Origin: Silene noctiflora
Lineage: Eukaryota > Streptophyta > Magnoliopsida > Caryophyllales > Caryophyllaceae
Assembly (NCBI GenBank): GCA_009801015.1
Contig: VHZZ01000050.1
Location: 283,491-318,945, forward strand
DNA: 35,455 nt
Direction of reading: 5' to 3'
Position numbers and translations under genes: made by a program. Shown here in pieces: positions 1 to 10,900 of this stretch. Position 1 is the first letter of the stretch, and each line of letters opens with the position of its first letter. The notes beneath the pieces are model-generated. The model worked only from the letters and a program-made list of their open reading frames with translations. It had not been told where the DNA came from and ran no database searches.

Positions 1-926
1 TTAATTAATTTACACAAAAAATAATACATTAGAAGTTTACGCTATATATGAATTTGAGAAAAAAGGAACATATATCGGATGTATTACCTCAGATTTTACT
101 TGTTTACAGCTGTAAAATTTTTTGGTAAAGAATGTTTAATGCATGTAAGATCATTTTTTATTAAGTAAGGTAAAATAAATTAGACTAGGTTCAATATTTC
201 TGTTCATGAAATTCAATCATTCTTTGTATAATTTATGTTTTTTTTTTATGAAATCAATCTTATTTGTCCTAGTAACATAAATTAGTGCAAAGAATTAAGT
301 ATTGTAAATTCCTAGATAGAGGGATAGAAAGACTGCTTTGATACTCTATTTTAATCATTTTGAATTTTGATATAATAGGAGTACTTTATAACAATAATAA
401 TACTCCGTAATAATTTAGTTTATCGTTTTATTATTGAATAAACTCGAGTTTGCATCCTGACAATGCTGTAAGAGATTTTTGATGACTTTTTTAAAATAAT
501 GTTACTCGACAAAAATTACCCTGTATATGTAAATAATTAAATAGTCTTTCGAGTTTTGGTTTTAGTTTTGTGGTACAAACCATGTAATTTTGCAAAGTAA
601 ATGACTATATATTATCTATTTGATTAGTCTTCCTGTAAAATTACTTTGAATCTTTTATATCTTACTCGTTGTTTGTTAGAAAAAGTTGATAAATTACTAC
701 AAATTTGCACCTAGACTTGTAGAGTGTATACATACACTATTTTGTTTGTTTAAAACCAACCGCAAATTTGTCAAAGATATGCTTTGAAAGGAAACGGATT
801 TTATTATCACAATTCACAAGAAAATTTCCAATATAACCTGGTGGGTACTACTCAATAACGCCATTTCATTTTTCTTTTTTAAATAAACTTTTCATGCGAG
901 ATGACCCCTTAAATATAGTCACCAGG
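1..926. other. AT-rich intergenic DNA, no gene seen
   Basis: Strongly AT-rich sequence with homopolymer runs and no open frame resembling a known protein on either strand. It lies beyond the 3' end of the minus-strand BURP gene, on the far side of two mobile-element remnants. I see no RNA gene or clear repeat in it. Confidence 0.6.
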
Positions 927-1349
927 TAGAGCTGGCAAGTCTGACCCGAGCCGAACCCGAACAAACCCGACCCGACAGGACTCGAAAATATTGTGACCCG
1001 AATCCGACTCGACCCGACCCGATGACGACCCGTTACTCGACATGATCCGATTATCACAGATCTGAACCCGACCCAGGCCCGACCCGATTAAATTGATGAT
1101 CCAACAATTATTAAGCTTAATTTTGATCAAAATGAAAGTGATTTTGTGTTAAGATAGATACGTTTGACCTAATAATGAAGTAATTAAAGAAATAATAGAT
1201 TAAAAACTAAATTTATTGGTTAAAAATTGTAGTAATGCGATTAAGTAGTCGGACCCGATAATGACCTGACTCGACACATCATTTGACCCGAACCTGACCC
1301 GGCTTGACCCGACCCAAACCCTACCCGATTGACCCGATTGCCACCTCTA
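927..1349. mobile_element. hAT-like MITE with GACCCG word array
   Basis: The ends are inverted: TAGAGCTGGCAA at 927-938 and TTGCCACCTCTA at 1338-1349, 11 of 12 matching. The interior next to both ends is built from iterations of the words GACCCG and AACCCGA (about 945-1090 and 1250-1337), separated by an AT-rich core. No coding capacity is visible; the short open frames here are only translations of the array. I do not see a matching flanking duplication, so superfamily assignment rests on resemblance to the better-preserved elements at 13181, 22476 and 31543. Non-autonomous; no transposase. Confidence 0.6.
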
Positions 1350-1447
1350 GAACTCAAGTATACGTAGACTATTAAACGACAAATATACTCAAGACCGACC
1401 TAATGAGTCATAAGTGTACTTGTAAAAACTGAGATACTGACGATTAT

Positions 1448-1668
1448 TGTTGGAGAATATTACGATATATTGTATTATATCATAATCGGAATAATATAAT
1501 TATTAGAATAAGTTATATTATAGTGCGATATTAGTTCATATGATTTAGATACTCTTGAGTACTATATATATATATATATATATATTACCATTGTAATCAT
1601 TCAAACACGAACGAATTATCAATAATACAACATTGCTTTATGAATTCTATCTTTCTCTATTTCTAATA
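1448..1668 (+). mobile_element. Probable solo LTR (Copia-like)
   Basis: A 221-bp AT-rich block begins TGTTGGAGAATA and ends TTTCTCTATTTCTAATA, resembling the ends of short plant Copia LTRs (TGTTGG...CTAACA) with a decayed last CA. The 5-bp word ATTAT flanks both sides (1443-1447 and 1669-1673), as expected for a target duplication, although such a word is cheap in AT-rich DNA. A TA dinucleotide run sits inside at about 1563-1586. No internal retrotransposon domain or second LTR is present, so if correct this is a solo LTR. Confidence 0.45.
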
Positions 1669-1744
1669 ATTATTAAATACTAAAAATTATTCATTTCACA
1701 ATTGATTGATCAATAATTCGACAAGTAGTTGATCAACCCAAATT

Positions 1745-2805
1745 TCATATAGTAAACAATTGATTTTCTACACCCATATCAATCTTAGATAAAGGCACCC
1801 AGACCAGATTATCAGCAGGAAAGAAATGACAAACAGGGGAACTCCCTGGTTTGATTCCCAATACTTGGAATGAAACATGGCTTTCACTCCATTCAGATGT
1901 ATCCATATGACATACTGCAACTGCTTCAACATCATTGTTATTGTTCTTGTTCTTGTTCTTGTTTCGGGTTTCGCCTTGTAGCGAAACTTGAAACACTTTG
2001 CTCTCACTTCTCTGATAATGGCAGTAATAGATCACATATGGGTATGGCATGGTATGACATGCTACCATCTTTGGTGCAGGAATTTCTCTTGGTTCATCAA
2101 CTATGGTATAGTTCTGCAAAACATTAATAGTCGAGTTTTCGAGATTTTGAGTGTTCAAGACTTGAACTTGGGTCCTTACTCCAATCATTTCATGCACAAA
2201 ATCGAGCATAGACTCTAAGGATGTTGCACAAAACTTAGTCTCCCCTTTGATTGGTTTCACCTCACATTCTCTTAGTGTATTCTCCATGGCTTTGGCTTGA
2301 GAAGAGCCTTGACTAAAACCAAAGTATTGCAGAAGGAAATCGAGTTTTGACAGCGAAAATGGGATTGATTCAGCTTCTTCTCTAGGAAGAAATTGTGGGG
2401 AGTTTGAAGGATTGTTACCTCTGAAGTATACAGGGAGTTCTGTCCCAGGTTTAAGATCATCAAGTGTGAAGAATACAAGGGTTGATTGATCCATATGGTG
2501 ACTTGATGAATGACTTTGCATATGATCATGAGTATGAGTATGAGTATGAGTATGTTCACCGTGTTGCATCGCAATTCCAATTCCAATTCCAATTCCAAAA
2601 CGATCACCCTGCAAAAAACAATATAACAACATGCAAAAGATTAGTTAAAAGACGTCTGCTGTAATACATCAAATGCATGTTCTTTTTTTCATGAACTAAA
2701 CTGAACAAAAGATATCGAGAATGAAGTTAGGAGGGACATTACCAATATTGTAAGTACTAGCAAATATATTGCCAAATTCCAACAATTCATGAACTTTTGA
2801 TGCAT
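1745..2805 (-). CDS. BURP-domain secreted protein (RD22/BNM2-like)
   Basis: Two exons: 2743-2805 (start codon at 2805) and 1745-2608, joined in phase 0 across a 134-bp GT-AG intron; 308 aa. Exon 1 encodes 21 residues with a hydrophobic core (LAIYLLVLTIL), read as a signal peptide; Met6 is an alternative start. The BURP domain runs from about residue 64 (STLVFFTLDDLKPG) to the C-terminus. It keeps the family cysteine-histidine signature: CH, ten residues, CH, then CH and a last CH 25 residues later. The stretch between the second and third CH is 35 residues, against 25-27 in the family consensus, because of an Asn/Lys run. Between signal peptide and BURP lie a Gly-Ile run and an alternating His-Thr run. 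BURP proteins are plant-specific wall or secretory proteins often linked to stress or seed development. The typical long N-terminal repeat region of RD22 or PG1-beta is absent, so the subfamily is not certain. Confidence 0.9.
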
Positions 2806-2940
2806 TTTTTTTTTTTTTAAGAATTAGAGATGAAAGATGAAGCTAAACAGGATTAATTTGGTTGAAATAGTAGGTGTAATATTATGAAGATATACACTGT
2901 AGGTTCAATTAAAACATGGGTGATAGCTCTAAGTTATATA
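2806..2940 (-). promoter_or_regulatory. Proximal 5' region of the BURP gene
   Basis: This is the sequence directly upstream of the BURP start codon on the minus strand. It begins with a poly-A tract on the sense strand just before the ATG (2806-2818). It is bounded by a MITE about 140 bp upstream. I cannot identify a convincing TATA box or specific element. Confidence 0.3.
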
Positions 2941-3084
2941 ATAAACCACAAGCTTGTGACGGGACATATAAAATCTGATAAGTGTATAAAGACAAACTAT
3001 TAGTGATTCCCTAGGCATTCATACTTTTGTCTTTTCTTTGATGTGGGTAATACTTGACCCGTCATAAGCTTGTGACAGATATAC
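2941..3084. mobile_element. MITE with palindromic CACAAGCTTGTG ends, copy A
   Basis: The left end carries CACAAGCTTGTGACGGGACA (from about 2947). The right end is TACTTGACCCGTCATAAGCT followed by TGTGACAGATAT (3051-3082). These ends are inverted copies of one another, and the centre (ATTCCCTAGGCA, then TTTTGTCTTTTC) matches copy B at 12560-12715, which is better preserved. No coding capacity. It lies in the divergent spacer between the BURP and SWI3D genes, closer to BURP. Confidence 0.65.
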
Positions 3085-3299
3085 CGGTCATAATACAGTC
3101 AGTAATATGTACTACTACAATTATTTTTTATTTGATTTGAAATCAAAAGAAGATCAAGATTGACAGGTACTTGTACCAGTTGATCCATGTATCAATAATG
3201 TTGCATTTTAAAAGTATGTTTATTAAATTGCTACACTAGCTTACTCACTGGTCACTTGTGTTTTGTTTGATGTGTTCCCTGTTGGCATGAATCATGTGT

Positions 3300-3476
3300 T
3301 TTTTTTTTTTTTGGTGTAAATCATCCGGTTTAATTCGGATTCGAGCCGGGTAGGGCCACTAGGGCGGTAAAGCTCTCCCTCATGAATTTCAACACTGTTG
3401 CGTTTCCAGGGCTCGAACACGAGACCTCTAGTTAAGCTAGAACAACCCCTTGTCAGTTAATCTAAGTGTTCATGGG
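3300..3476 (-). mobile_element. tRNA-derived SINE, copy 1 (longer form)
   Basis: Read on the minus strand, the element starts AACCCATGAACACTTAGATT, contains a D-arm/A-box-like TTAGATTAACTGACAAGGGG and a T-arm/B-box-like GTGTTCGAGCCC, and ends in a poly-A tract (poly-T at about 3300-3312 on the plus strand). A perfect 19-bp duplication GTTGGCATGAATCATGTGT flanks it at 3281-3299 and 3476-3494, the hallmark of LINE-machinery retrotransposition; one G is shared with the element edge. A second copy lies at 20842-20991. This copy carries about 25 bp (around 3382-3406) that the other lacks. Confidence 0.9.
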
Positions 3477-3494
3477 TTGGCATGAATCATGTGT

Positions 3495-4984
3495 AGTCTT
3501 GCGTTTTTGTCAATTATTTCGTAAGTACGATTATTTGTTTACCTATTCTATTTTAGGATGTCTAATATATTTGTTTATGTTTATAAATTAGGGAAGTTTC
3601 TTATTGATAATTTGATTATACATATCCTTTGTAATTCACTTGTCATCTACTAACAATAACCACAATTGGTCTCATACTTTGTTTTTATGTCAAAATCAAA
3701 GATAAATAAATGACCGAGAGGAAGAGAGTATGTCATTAGGAAGGAATAGGCAATAGGCACCACCGCACCAGTGTCCTCTCCGTTGTCTCCAAAGAAATAA
3801 TGGATGTATTACTGAATTAACGATTTAAAACATAAATTTTTTAATAAGGGTGCTTGACTTTTGTAAGTAATTTCAATTTGGGCAACATAAATTTAACCAG
3901 ATTTTCGATTTGGGAACTCAAAATCTGATTAGTTTTCTTTAGGGTGTTAAGGAGTGTATATTGAATGTACCTCTAACTAAAGGGTGTTTCCTAGACCCAC
4001 GGAATGAACAATTAAATACCCCTATCTTTAACATAAAAACATACTTTGTATTTCTTTACATCAACAATGAGAAAAATATACTCTGTATTTATGTTATGTA
4101 ATGTTATTGGATAAGAAGTGGATTAAATTGAGCATGGAAGATCAAATTATCGATTAAATGCATTTCCAAAATAAAATTGTAATGAAATAGGTAAACAAAT
4201 GACTGAGACAGAAAAATACTCCGTATATTATCATTCACTCAAAGAAATATCGACATCAAACAACCCTTCCCCTCTCCCTCACCCTAGTCGACGGCCGACC
4301 CTTCATTCACCAACCGCAGGCATCCACCGCCTCTGTCTCCCACCGCACAGACTTCCACTGCGACAACTTAATAAGCCCGACAAATTATCCGCCAACCACT
4401 CTACTCCGGTCAAATCGACGACCATCACCAATTAACCTCCTTTGAAAAAATAAATCAAATCCCTAATTATAAAACCCTTTTTGAAGAAACAATCATTTAA
4501 TTGATTAAATAAAGGTCGACGGCCAGACAGGGATAGAATGAAGATCACGGCGAGGGGGCAGGTTTGTTGATGCCGGCGGAGGGTGGGTGGGGGTGGCAGG
4601 GAGTTATGAGTTGTTGGGGTTTGCTTTTTATTTTTATTTTTACTTTTTTTTCCCTTTTAATGGAGTGCGATGATGGAAAAAAGAGACAAAATACGCGGAA
4701 ATGAATTAATGCGCGGGATTTAGCAATTACGTAAAAAAAAAAAAAAAAAAAAATATCAAAAATTATACTTCCAATTAAAAAATTAAAATCAATATCACAA
4801 ATTTCTTCATTTTCCTTTTCTCAAAAAATTAATCTGATTTTGTTGCGATCATTTGTGGACCAGTTAACCATCCCATCCATCTCAAAATAGTAAAATACAC
4901 ACTACTCCTCCAGTCCTCCTATCTTATTTCAGTCATCAAGCTAAACCCTCGAAAAATCAGGGGCAAAATCGTCATTTCACTACA
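3495..4984. other. Upstream region of SWI3D, no gene seen
   Basis: AT-rich intergenic DNA up to the SWI3D start codon. It includes half of a Stowaway-like end (GTAAACAAATGACTGAGACA near 4191-4210), a GC-richer patch at 4260-4620, and a poly-A run at 4733-4753. An open frame at 4199-4435 has no recognisable family and looks like chance. The last 60 bp before the ATG are pyrimidine-rich and contain AAACCCTCG, plausible as 5' leader. Confidence 0.5.
4581..4601 (+). promoter_or_regulatory. G-quadruplex motif upstream of SWI3D
   Basis: The plus strand reads GGG T GGG T GGGGG TGGCA GGG: four G-runs of three or more with loops of 1, 1 and 5 bases, a canonical intramolecular G-quadruplex motif. It lies about 380 bp before the SWI3D start codon in an otherwise AT-rich region. 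Formation and function are inference. Confidence 0.5.
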
Positions 4985-7900
4985 ATGGAAGAGAAACACC
5001 GAGAACCCGGATCTCCATCACCGGCTGCCACAGTCTCCGGTGGATCTTCCGCTAAATCCGGCGAATCTCCGGCAACTGAACCTCCCGCGCCCAGACGTCG
5101 AGGCCAAAAGCGTAAATCCGCAGCCGGCCCATCCTCTGCGCCGCCGAAACGACATATTAGAGAGAAAGCTGCTGCTGCTGCAGCCGCCGCCGCGTCCGCA
5201 GCTGTCGGATTATCGTCTTGTTTGCCGCCGTTTCATAATGGTCCGTTAACGAGGGCTCGTCAGCTGTCGGACACGAATGCGGTGCTTAATGCTGTTAAGG
5301 AGGAGACCGCCATGGCCGCGGCGTTGCGTGATTCTTGTGCTGTTGATGGACGTGAGTTTGAGGAGGTTGATTGCCGTAGTGAGGAGTTTAAGGAGTTTCA
5401 GGCTGCTGTCGAGGATGAATTTGATGCGATTCGAGCTCGTGATGTTAATTCTCATGTTGTTCCTGTTGCTGCTGGTGAGATTCTTGCGTTTCGAATTTTG
5501 TATAATACTGTACTGTATAAATTTATTGGGNNTTATGTGATCAAGTTGGTGAACTGCTGGTGAATTGGCACATTTCAGGATATTACATTCGATTTAGAAT
5601 GAATTGGTTGAACTGCTTGTGAATTGGCACATTTCAGGATATTACATTCGATTTAGAATGAATTGGTTGAACTGCTTGTGAATTGGCACATTTCAGGATA
5701 TTACATTCGATTTAGAATGAATTGGTTGATGAACTGCATGTGAATTGACACATTTCTGGATATTATATACGATTTACAGTGAATTGGTTGAGGAACTGCT
5801 TGTACAATTGTCACATTTCGGGAGATATTTCATTCGATTTATAGTAATGGGTTGATAACTGCTTGTGAATTGGCAATATGTAGGATAGTACCTTCGATTA
5901 AAGTGAATTGGTTGATGGTGGTGGGGAGGGTGGTAGTAGATGAAAAATTGCCGGAATATTAAAATTCGGTTAATTTGCACATATTGTCAAACCTTTGGGG
6001 GGTAAATTGCAGTATTGCACATTGGAAAACGTTTGGGGCCAAATTGCACATTGCCCCAAACGTTTGGGGGCTATTTGCTACTTTACCCGTTTTAGGATAG
6101 TACCTTCGATTTACCGTAAATTGGTTGATCAACTGGTTATCAGTTGACATATTTTAGGATATTATATTTGATTTACAGTGAATTAGTACCATTTAACTGA
6201 CCATGTGGTTCTGTTGGATTAGAGTTGTCATTGCTTTAGTATTGTGTGTAGCATTCGATACTTAATTCTGGCTATTTTCAGATATGTTAGAATCTTAAAC
6301 TTAATGATTCGGTAGGTGACATATTGCCATTTCATCTCAAGGAACAATCTCCGAATTAGCGAATTACTAATAATCTGTTTATGGAATGCCAAATTTGAAG
6401 CCATATTGGGATTTGGGCTAATTTTCGCATTTTGTGTACCTTTTGACTGCTACAAGGCTGAATCACGGTGTTTTCTGCCTTGCCTAGAAATGTTTCACAA
6501 TCCATCTTCTTTTGTCTCGGTTTGAGCTGCGATGGGAAGTGTTTTCTGTCTTTTGTGAATGTTCTTGACGACCTCTCTTGGATGAAGACTATTTTTTCTT
6601 CTTATCTAGGTTGGTTTTCCTGGACACAAATTCATCCACTTGAAAAACAGACACTGCAATCCTTCTTTAATGGCAAGTCAGAAAGCCGGACACCAGAAAT
6701 TTACATGGAGATAAGAAATTGGATAATGAAGAAGTTCCATGGCAATCCAAACACAAACATTGAGCTAAAAGATATGTCGGCATTGTCCACGGGGGATTCA
6801 GATGCACGGCAAGAGGTTCTGGAGTTTTTAGATCATTGGGGTTTGATTAACTATCATCCTTTCCCGAAAAATGACATTGTTAATACTGACACCGATCCAA
6901 ATATAGATGGTGGTAAGATAGAAAAAACAGATCCATTGATTAAAAAGTTATTTCGGTTTGAGAATGAGCAATCCTTTTCGGAAGTAGTTCCCAGAGCCAA
7001 TACAGCACAAACGATTCCTATAGGCCTGCTTCGTGAGTCGGCCTTTGCTGAAGAGTTTATAAAGCAAGAGGGACCTGCAGTGGAGTATCATTGCAACTCT
7101 TGTTCTACTGATTGCTCTCGCAAGCGATACCATTGCCAAAAGCAGGTGCAGTTTCTCTGACTGCTTGTTCATTTTATGACCTTTTCTTTGATCTCTTTTC
7201 TTTTGAGAGTAAAGTAGATGATTTGACCTCTCCGGTAGTCATCTGGCCTTTCTTTTGACAGTTTCTCATACGATTTGGTGGCCTGTCGCTAACTTTTTCA
7301 TTGCATGCCTCTACGATTTACTTTTCTGTCATCTCTGAGCACCAGTGTATAATTATGGCGTTGATTGAATATGATGGTATTTTTTTTTGCGGGGTTTGGG
7401 GTGGGGGGTGAATTTGTTGCTTTCAACTAATAAATTTGTGCTGTTCTTGCGATCCGCTTTTGCTTCTAGTGTTGGTGATGGCTTTGAATCTCTTTCTTTT
7501 TGGGTCAAAAGGGGCTGACTGTATTGTTCTAACAGGCAGATTTTGATTTGTGCACCGAGTGCTTTAACAACGAGAAGTTTGGTTCTGGCATGTCTACTTC
7601 CGATTTCATTCTCATGGAGCCCGGTGAAACTTCTAGTGCTAGTGGGGGAAAGTGGACCGATCAGGAGACTCTCCTTCTCCTTGAAGCGTTGGAATTATTT
7701 AGAGAGAACTGGAATGAGATAGCTGAGCATGTAGCCACAAAAACTAAAGCTCAATGCATATTGCATTTTCTTCAAATGCCGATAGAGGATGGCTTTTTGG
7801 ACGATAATGAAACAAATGACAGAGTTAAGGAGACGGCTGAACCAACTTCAACCACTAATGATGTATCTGTTCCAAAGGATAATGTAGAGCCGTCAGAGGA

Positions 7901-10900
7901 CAAAATGTGTGAAGACAACCCCGATGAAATAGGTAGTGGAAGTGGTATGGATATCTCTGAACTGCCGGTAACCAAAAATGCTAAAGATGATCCAGAGCCT
8001 TCAGGAAAAAAAACAGAGACTGATGCTGCTCAATTAGCTTCAGCCCATGTGGAAACTTTGAATCTAGAAGAGGCCGGTGACGGGAAGTTGGCTCAGGAAA
8101 AAGGTGAGAGTGTTATACTCAAGGCTCTGATGGAAGCATTTGATGCAGTCGGCTGGCCAGTTTCTCCACAAGACAACCTTTGTTTTGCTGAAGCTGGGAA
8201 TTCTGTGATGGCATTGGTACGTGGAGTTGTGTGAATATTTGGCAATTTTGACGGTTTGCTTATTTCATTGTTTCGTGTTTTAAACTGGAAACAAATGGTT
8301 ACATATTCTAAAAACATGACAGTATGGAGTACAGAGTTGATTGGAAATTTCATTGTGTGAGAGTGCCATCATCAAGCATTTTTGCTTACCCTTAACTTGT
8401 CTCGAGACTATGAAATTGGCTGCGATATAATTTGATCTGTTTAGTTTGAGTATCAGTAGAGTCTGTTTCTCGATCCATACTAGTACATTTATTGATGGTT
8501 CATATGTTTCCCAGGCTGCCTTTCTAGCTCAACTAGTGGATCCAAATCTTGCCTCAGCATCTGCTTGTAGCTCACTGAAGTCACTCTCAAAAAGTTCTCC
8601 TGGGTCACATCTAGCTTCAAGGCACTGCTTTATTCTGGAGGATCCACCAGATGAGAAGAAAGAACAAACTATATCTGAAAGGTGTGTTGTGAGGTCTTTT
8701 GTTTGAATCCAGAATTATTAGTTTCTTCTTATTATTTTGTCTAATGCCAGTCGGGATTTTCACTTTGCAGCACAGCTGCTGAAGAACTTGATCAGAAATC
8801 CCAGAAGGTGGTAGCTCGGGAAGGCGAAAATGATAAAGAAATTGCACTTAATGAGGAGGATACTACCAACATGGACGACGACAAATCCACCAAATTGTCG
8901 AAAGAAAGCCATTTGGCAGATGATCAAGTTGATGAAAAAAAGAGCTCTGACCCAGTAGACAGTCAAAGTTTGCCTTCTGCTGGTCAAAATGTGCTCAAAG
9001 ATAAGCTCAAGTCCGCGGAGAAGCTCGGTAATGAGAAGGTGGAAGGAGTAGAGAACTCTAATGAGACGCCTCAAGTTACCCAGAAACCGGATGATGAGAA
9101 GTCAAACAAAGAGAAGTCAGGAGGCGCTGAAGATAAGTCCCAAGTTACCGTTAAGCAAACTGAAACTACTAATGCTGAGCAGGCTGAGTCCAAGGTTGTG
9201 ATAGAGCGGCCAGAAAATTGCACTTCGCAGAGTGACCAGTCTCGTGCAGAGGAGCAAGATGATTCAAGTAAAGTTACGCCGTCTTCAGATTTATGTGATG
9301 GATCAGGGAACATACATGTTGCAGTAGAAGTTGGCCATTTAAAAGATGACTCCAATGGTATTAATACGGAGTCTAATTCTGCTGTTTCTGGCAAAATGGA
9401 TCAACAAGAGACCGTACTGGTTGATCCTTTGGCGGGAATTGGATCAGGGACAGGTGTGCTCTTCTATATTCCTATTTTTATCCCGACTGTGCATTTTAGG
9501 GCTTGCTTGGTTACAAGGGTAATGGAGTAAAAGATTAGGGAAGACATTGAGGTAGTGGTGATGACAAATATTGGAAGGAGATGAGGAGATGGATTACCCT
9601 AATTTATTCTGATTATTCTCTTAAACAGGTAATTATTACCCACTTTCTCCCAAGGGTAATGCATTACCCTCATTTGGAGTAATTGCACCCCTACCAGACG
9701 ACCACCCTTCATCTTCTTGTCACCCCTTCATTTTCTCTACACCAACATCACTTCCCTCCTTTTTTCCTTACTTTTGCGCCTGTTTCGCCCTGTAATAATC
9801 GTCCTCAATTTAAGTGAGTCCTTAGCAATGAATCTTAGATTTGTCAGAGGTTCATATTTAGTGTAGCATATTCTCTTGACGAGCGAGGAATATTTGGTTC
9901 CAAACAGGCTTCAAAATATTGGCCGCTATATCTTGTATCTCCTGACATACTCAACTTTGGACTTTAAGGTGCAAAATTTTTGAAGAGTGTATGCTTATCA
10001 TATGTGTGGAGGATTAACCTTAGAGACGATTGATTACTGCTTGCGTTGTGTTATTTAATTGCACAATCTTTGCTATCGATGCCCTCCTTTGTCCTTCTGA
10101 TATGGTTGACTGTAATATGTATCTCTTGACCTATTTCATTGACAAATGACCCTCAATCTTTGTTAATAGGAGGGGATGGTATGGAAGTTGATAAAAGTGG
10201 GGACCTTAAACCTGTAAAGAAAGCAAGGGTGGTTGATGACGTTGATGTAGCCAAGCTTAAGCGTGCTGCACTTGCTACCCTTTCTGCTGCTGCAGTGAAG
10301 GCCAAAATTCTTGCAGAGCACGAAGAAGATGAGATCAAGCAGCTAGCTACTCTACTGATTGAGAAGCAGGTACACTACCTGCCCCAAAGAAACTTAATCG
10401 CCCCTAATAAGGGAATATTACAGCTTTGATTTAGAGTGTGTTTGGTATATGGAAAACATGTTACCTCAAAATTAGTTTTTTTCCATCTTCTTTCCACCGT
10501 GGTGCTCTGCGATTTGTGCTAATTCTAGTTTAGTGCCTTGACGTTTGAGGGATATTCCATTTTAATGAACGAAGGATTGAGGTTTTGCATTTTGGTGAGG
10601 TCAGGTCTGAAGATTTTCTCATTTTGGTGGCAGAATGTAGTCAAATTCATCTAGATTGATGACATTTTTCAAGATTATAGTTTGAAAACAATCATTTAAA
10701 TAAATTTTATAGCCAAAAAACTCAACTTTGCGTAGAAATATTTGTTATTAGGACAAAATCTTGTTGAAATAACCTTTTAGGTCGCCAAAGTGACAAAATA
10801 CCCCAAACCTTAGAGGGCGCCACAATATAGAATTAGTTACCAAAACCTCAAGGCACCCAAAATAGAATTAGCTCAAATACGAGGGCAATAAAGGGGAAGT

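Noticed and set aside
909-1130. Frames rich in Gly/Ser/Val/Arg
   Set aside because: Translations of the GACCCG array; no start context or family.
3300-3476. Possible true tRNA gene at the A/B-box region of the SINE
   Set aside because: It cannot fold into a full cloverleaf by eye, has a poly-A tail and a 19-bp target duplication; a SINE explains it.
4199-4435. 78-codon open frame upstream of SWI3D
   Set aside because: No recognisable family, composition is Pro/His/Ser from a GC-richer patch, and the start overlaps a Stowaway-like remnant.
6316-6609. Open frame running into SWI3D exon 2
   Set aside because: It lies in intron 1; the sequence before the CTATCTAG acceptor has no SWI3 similarity, and exon 1 joins exon 2 in phase.
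9495-9700. Possible MITE in SWI3D intron 5 around ACAAGGGTAATGGAGTAA
   Set aside because: CAAGGGTAAT and ATTACCCT words recur, but I could not find a matched pair of ends or a duplication.
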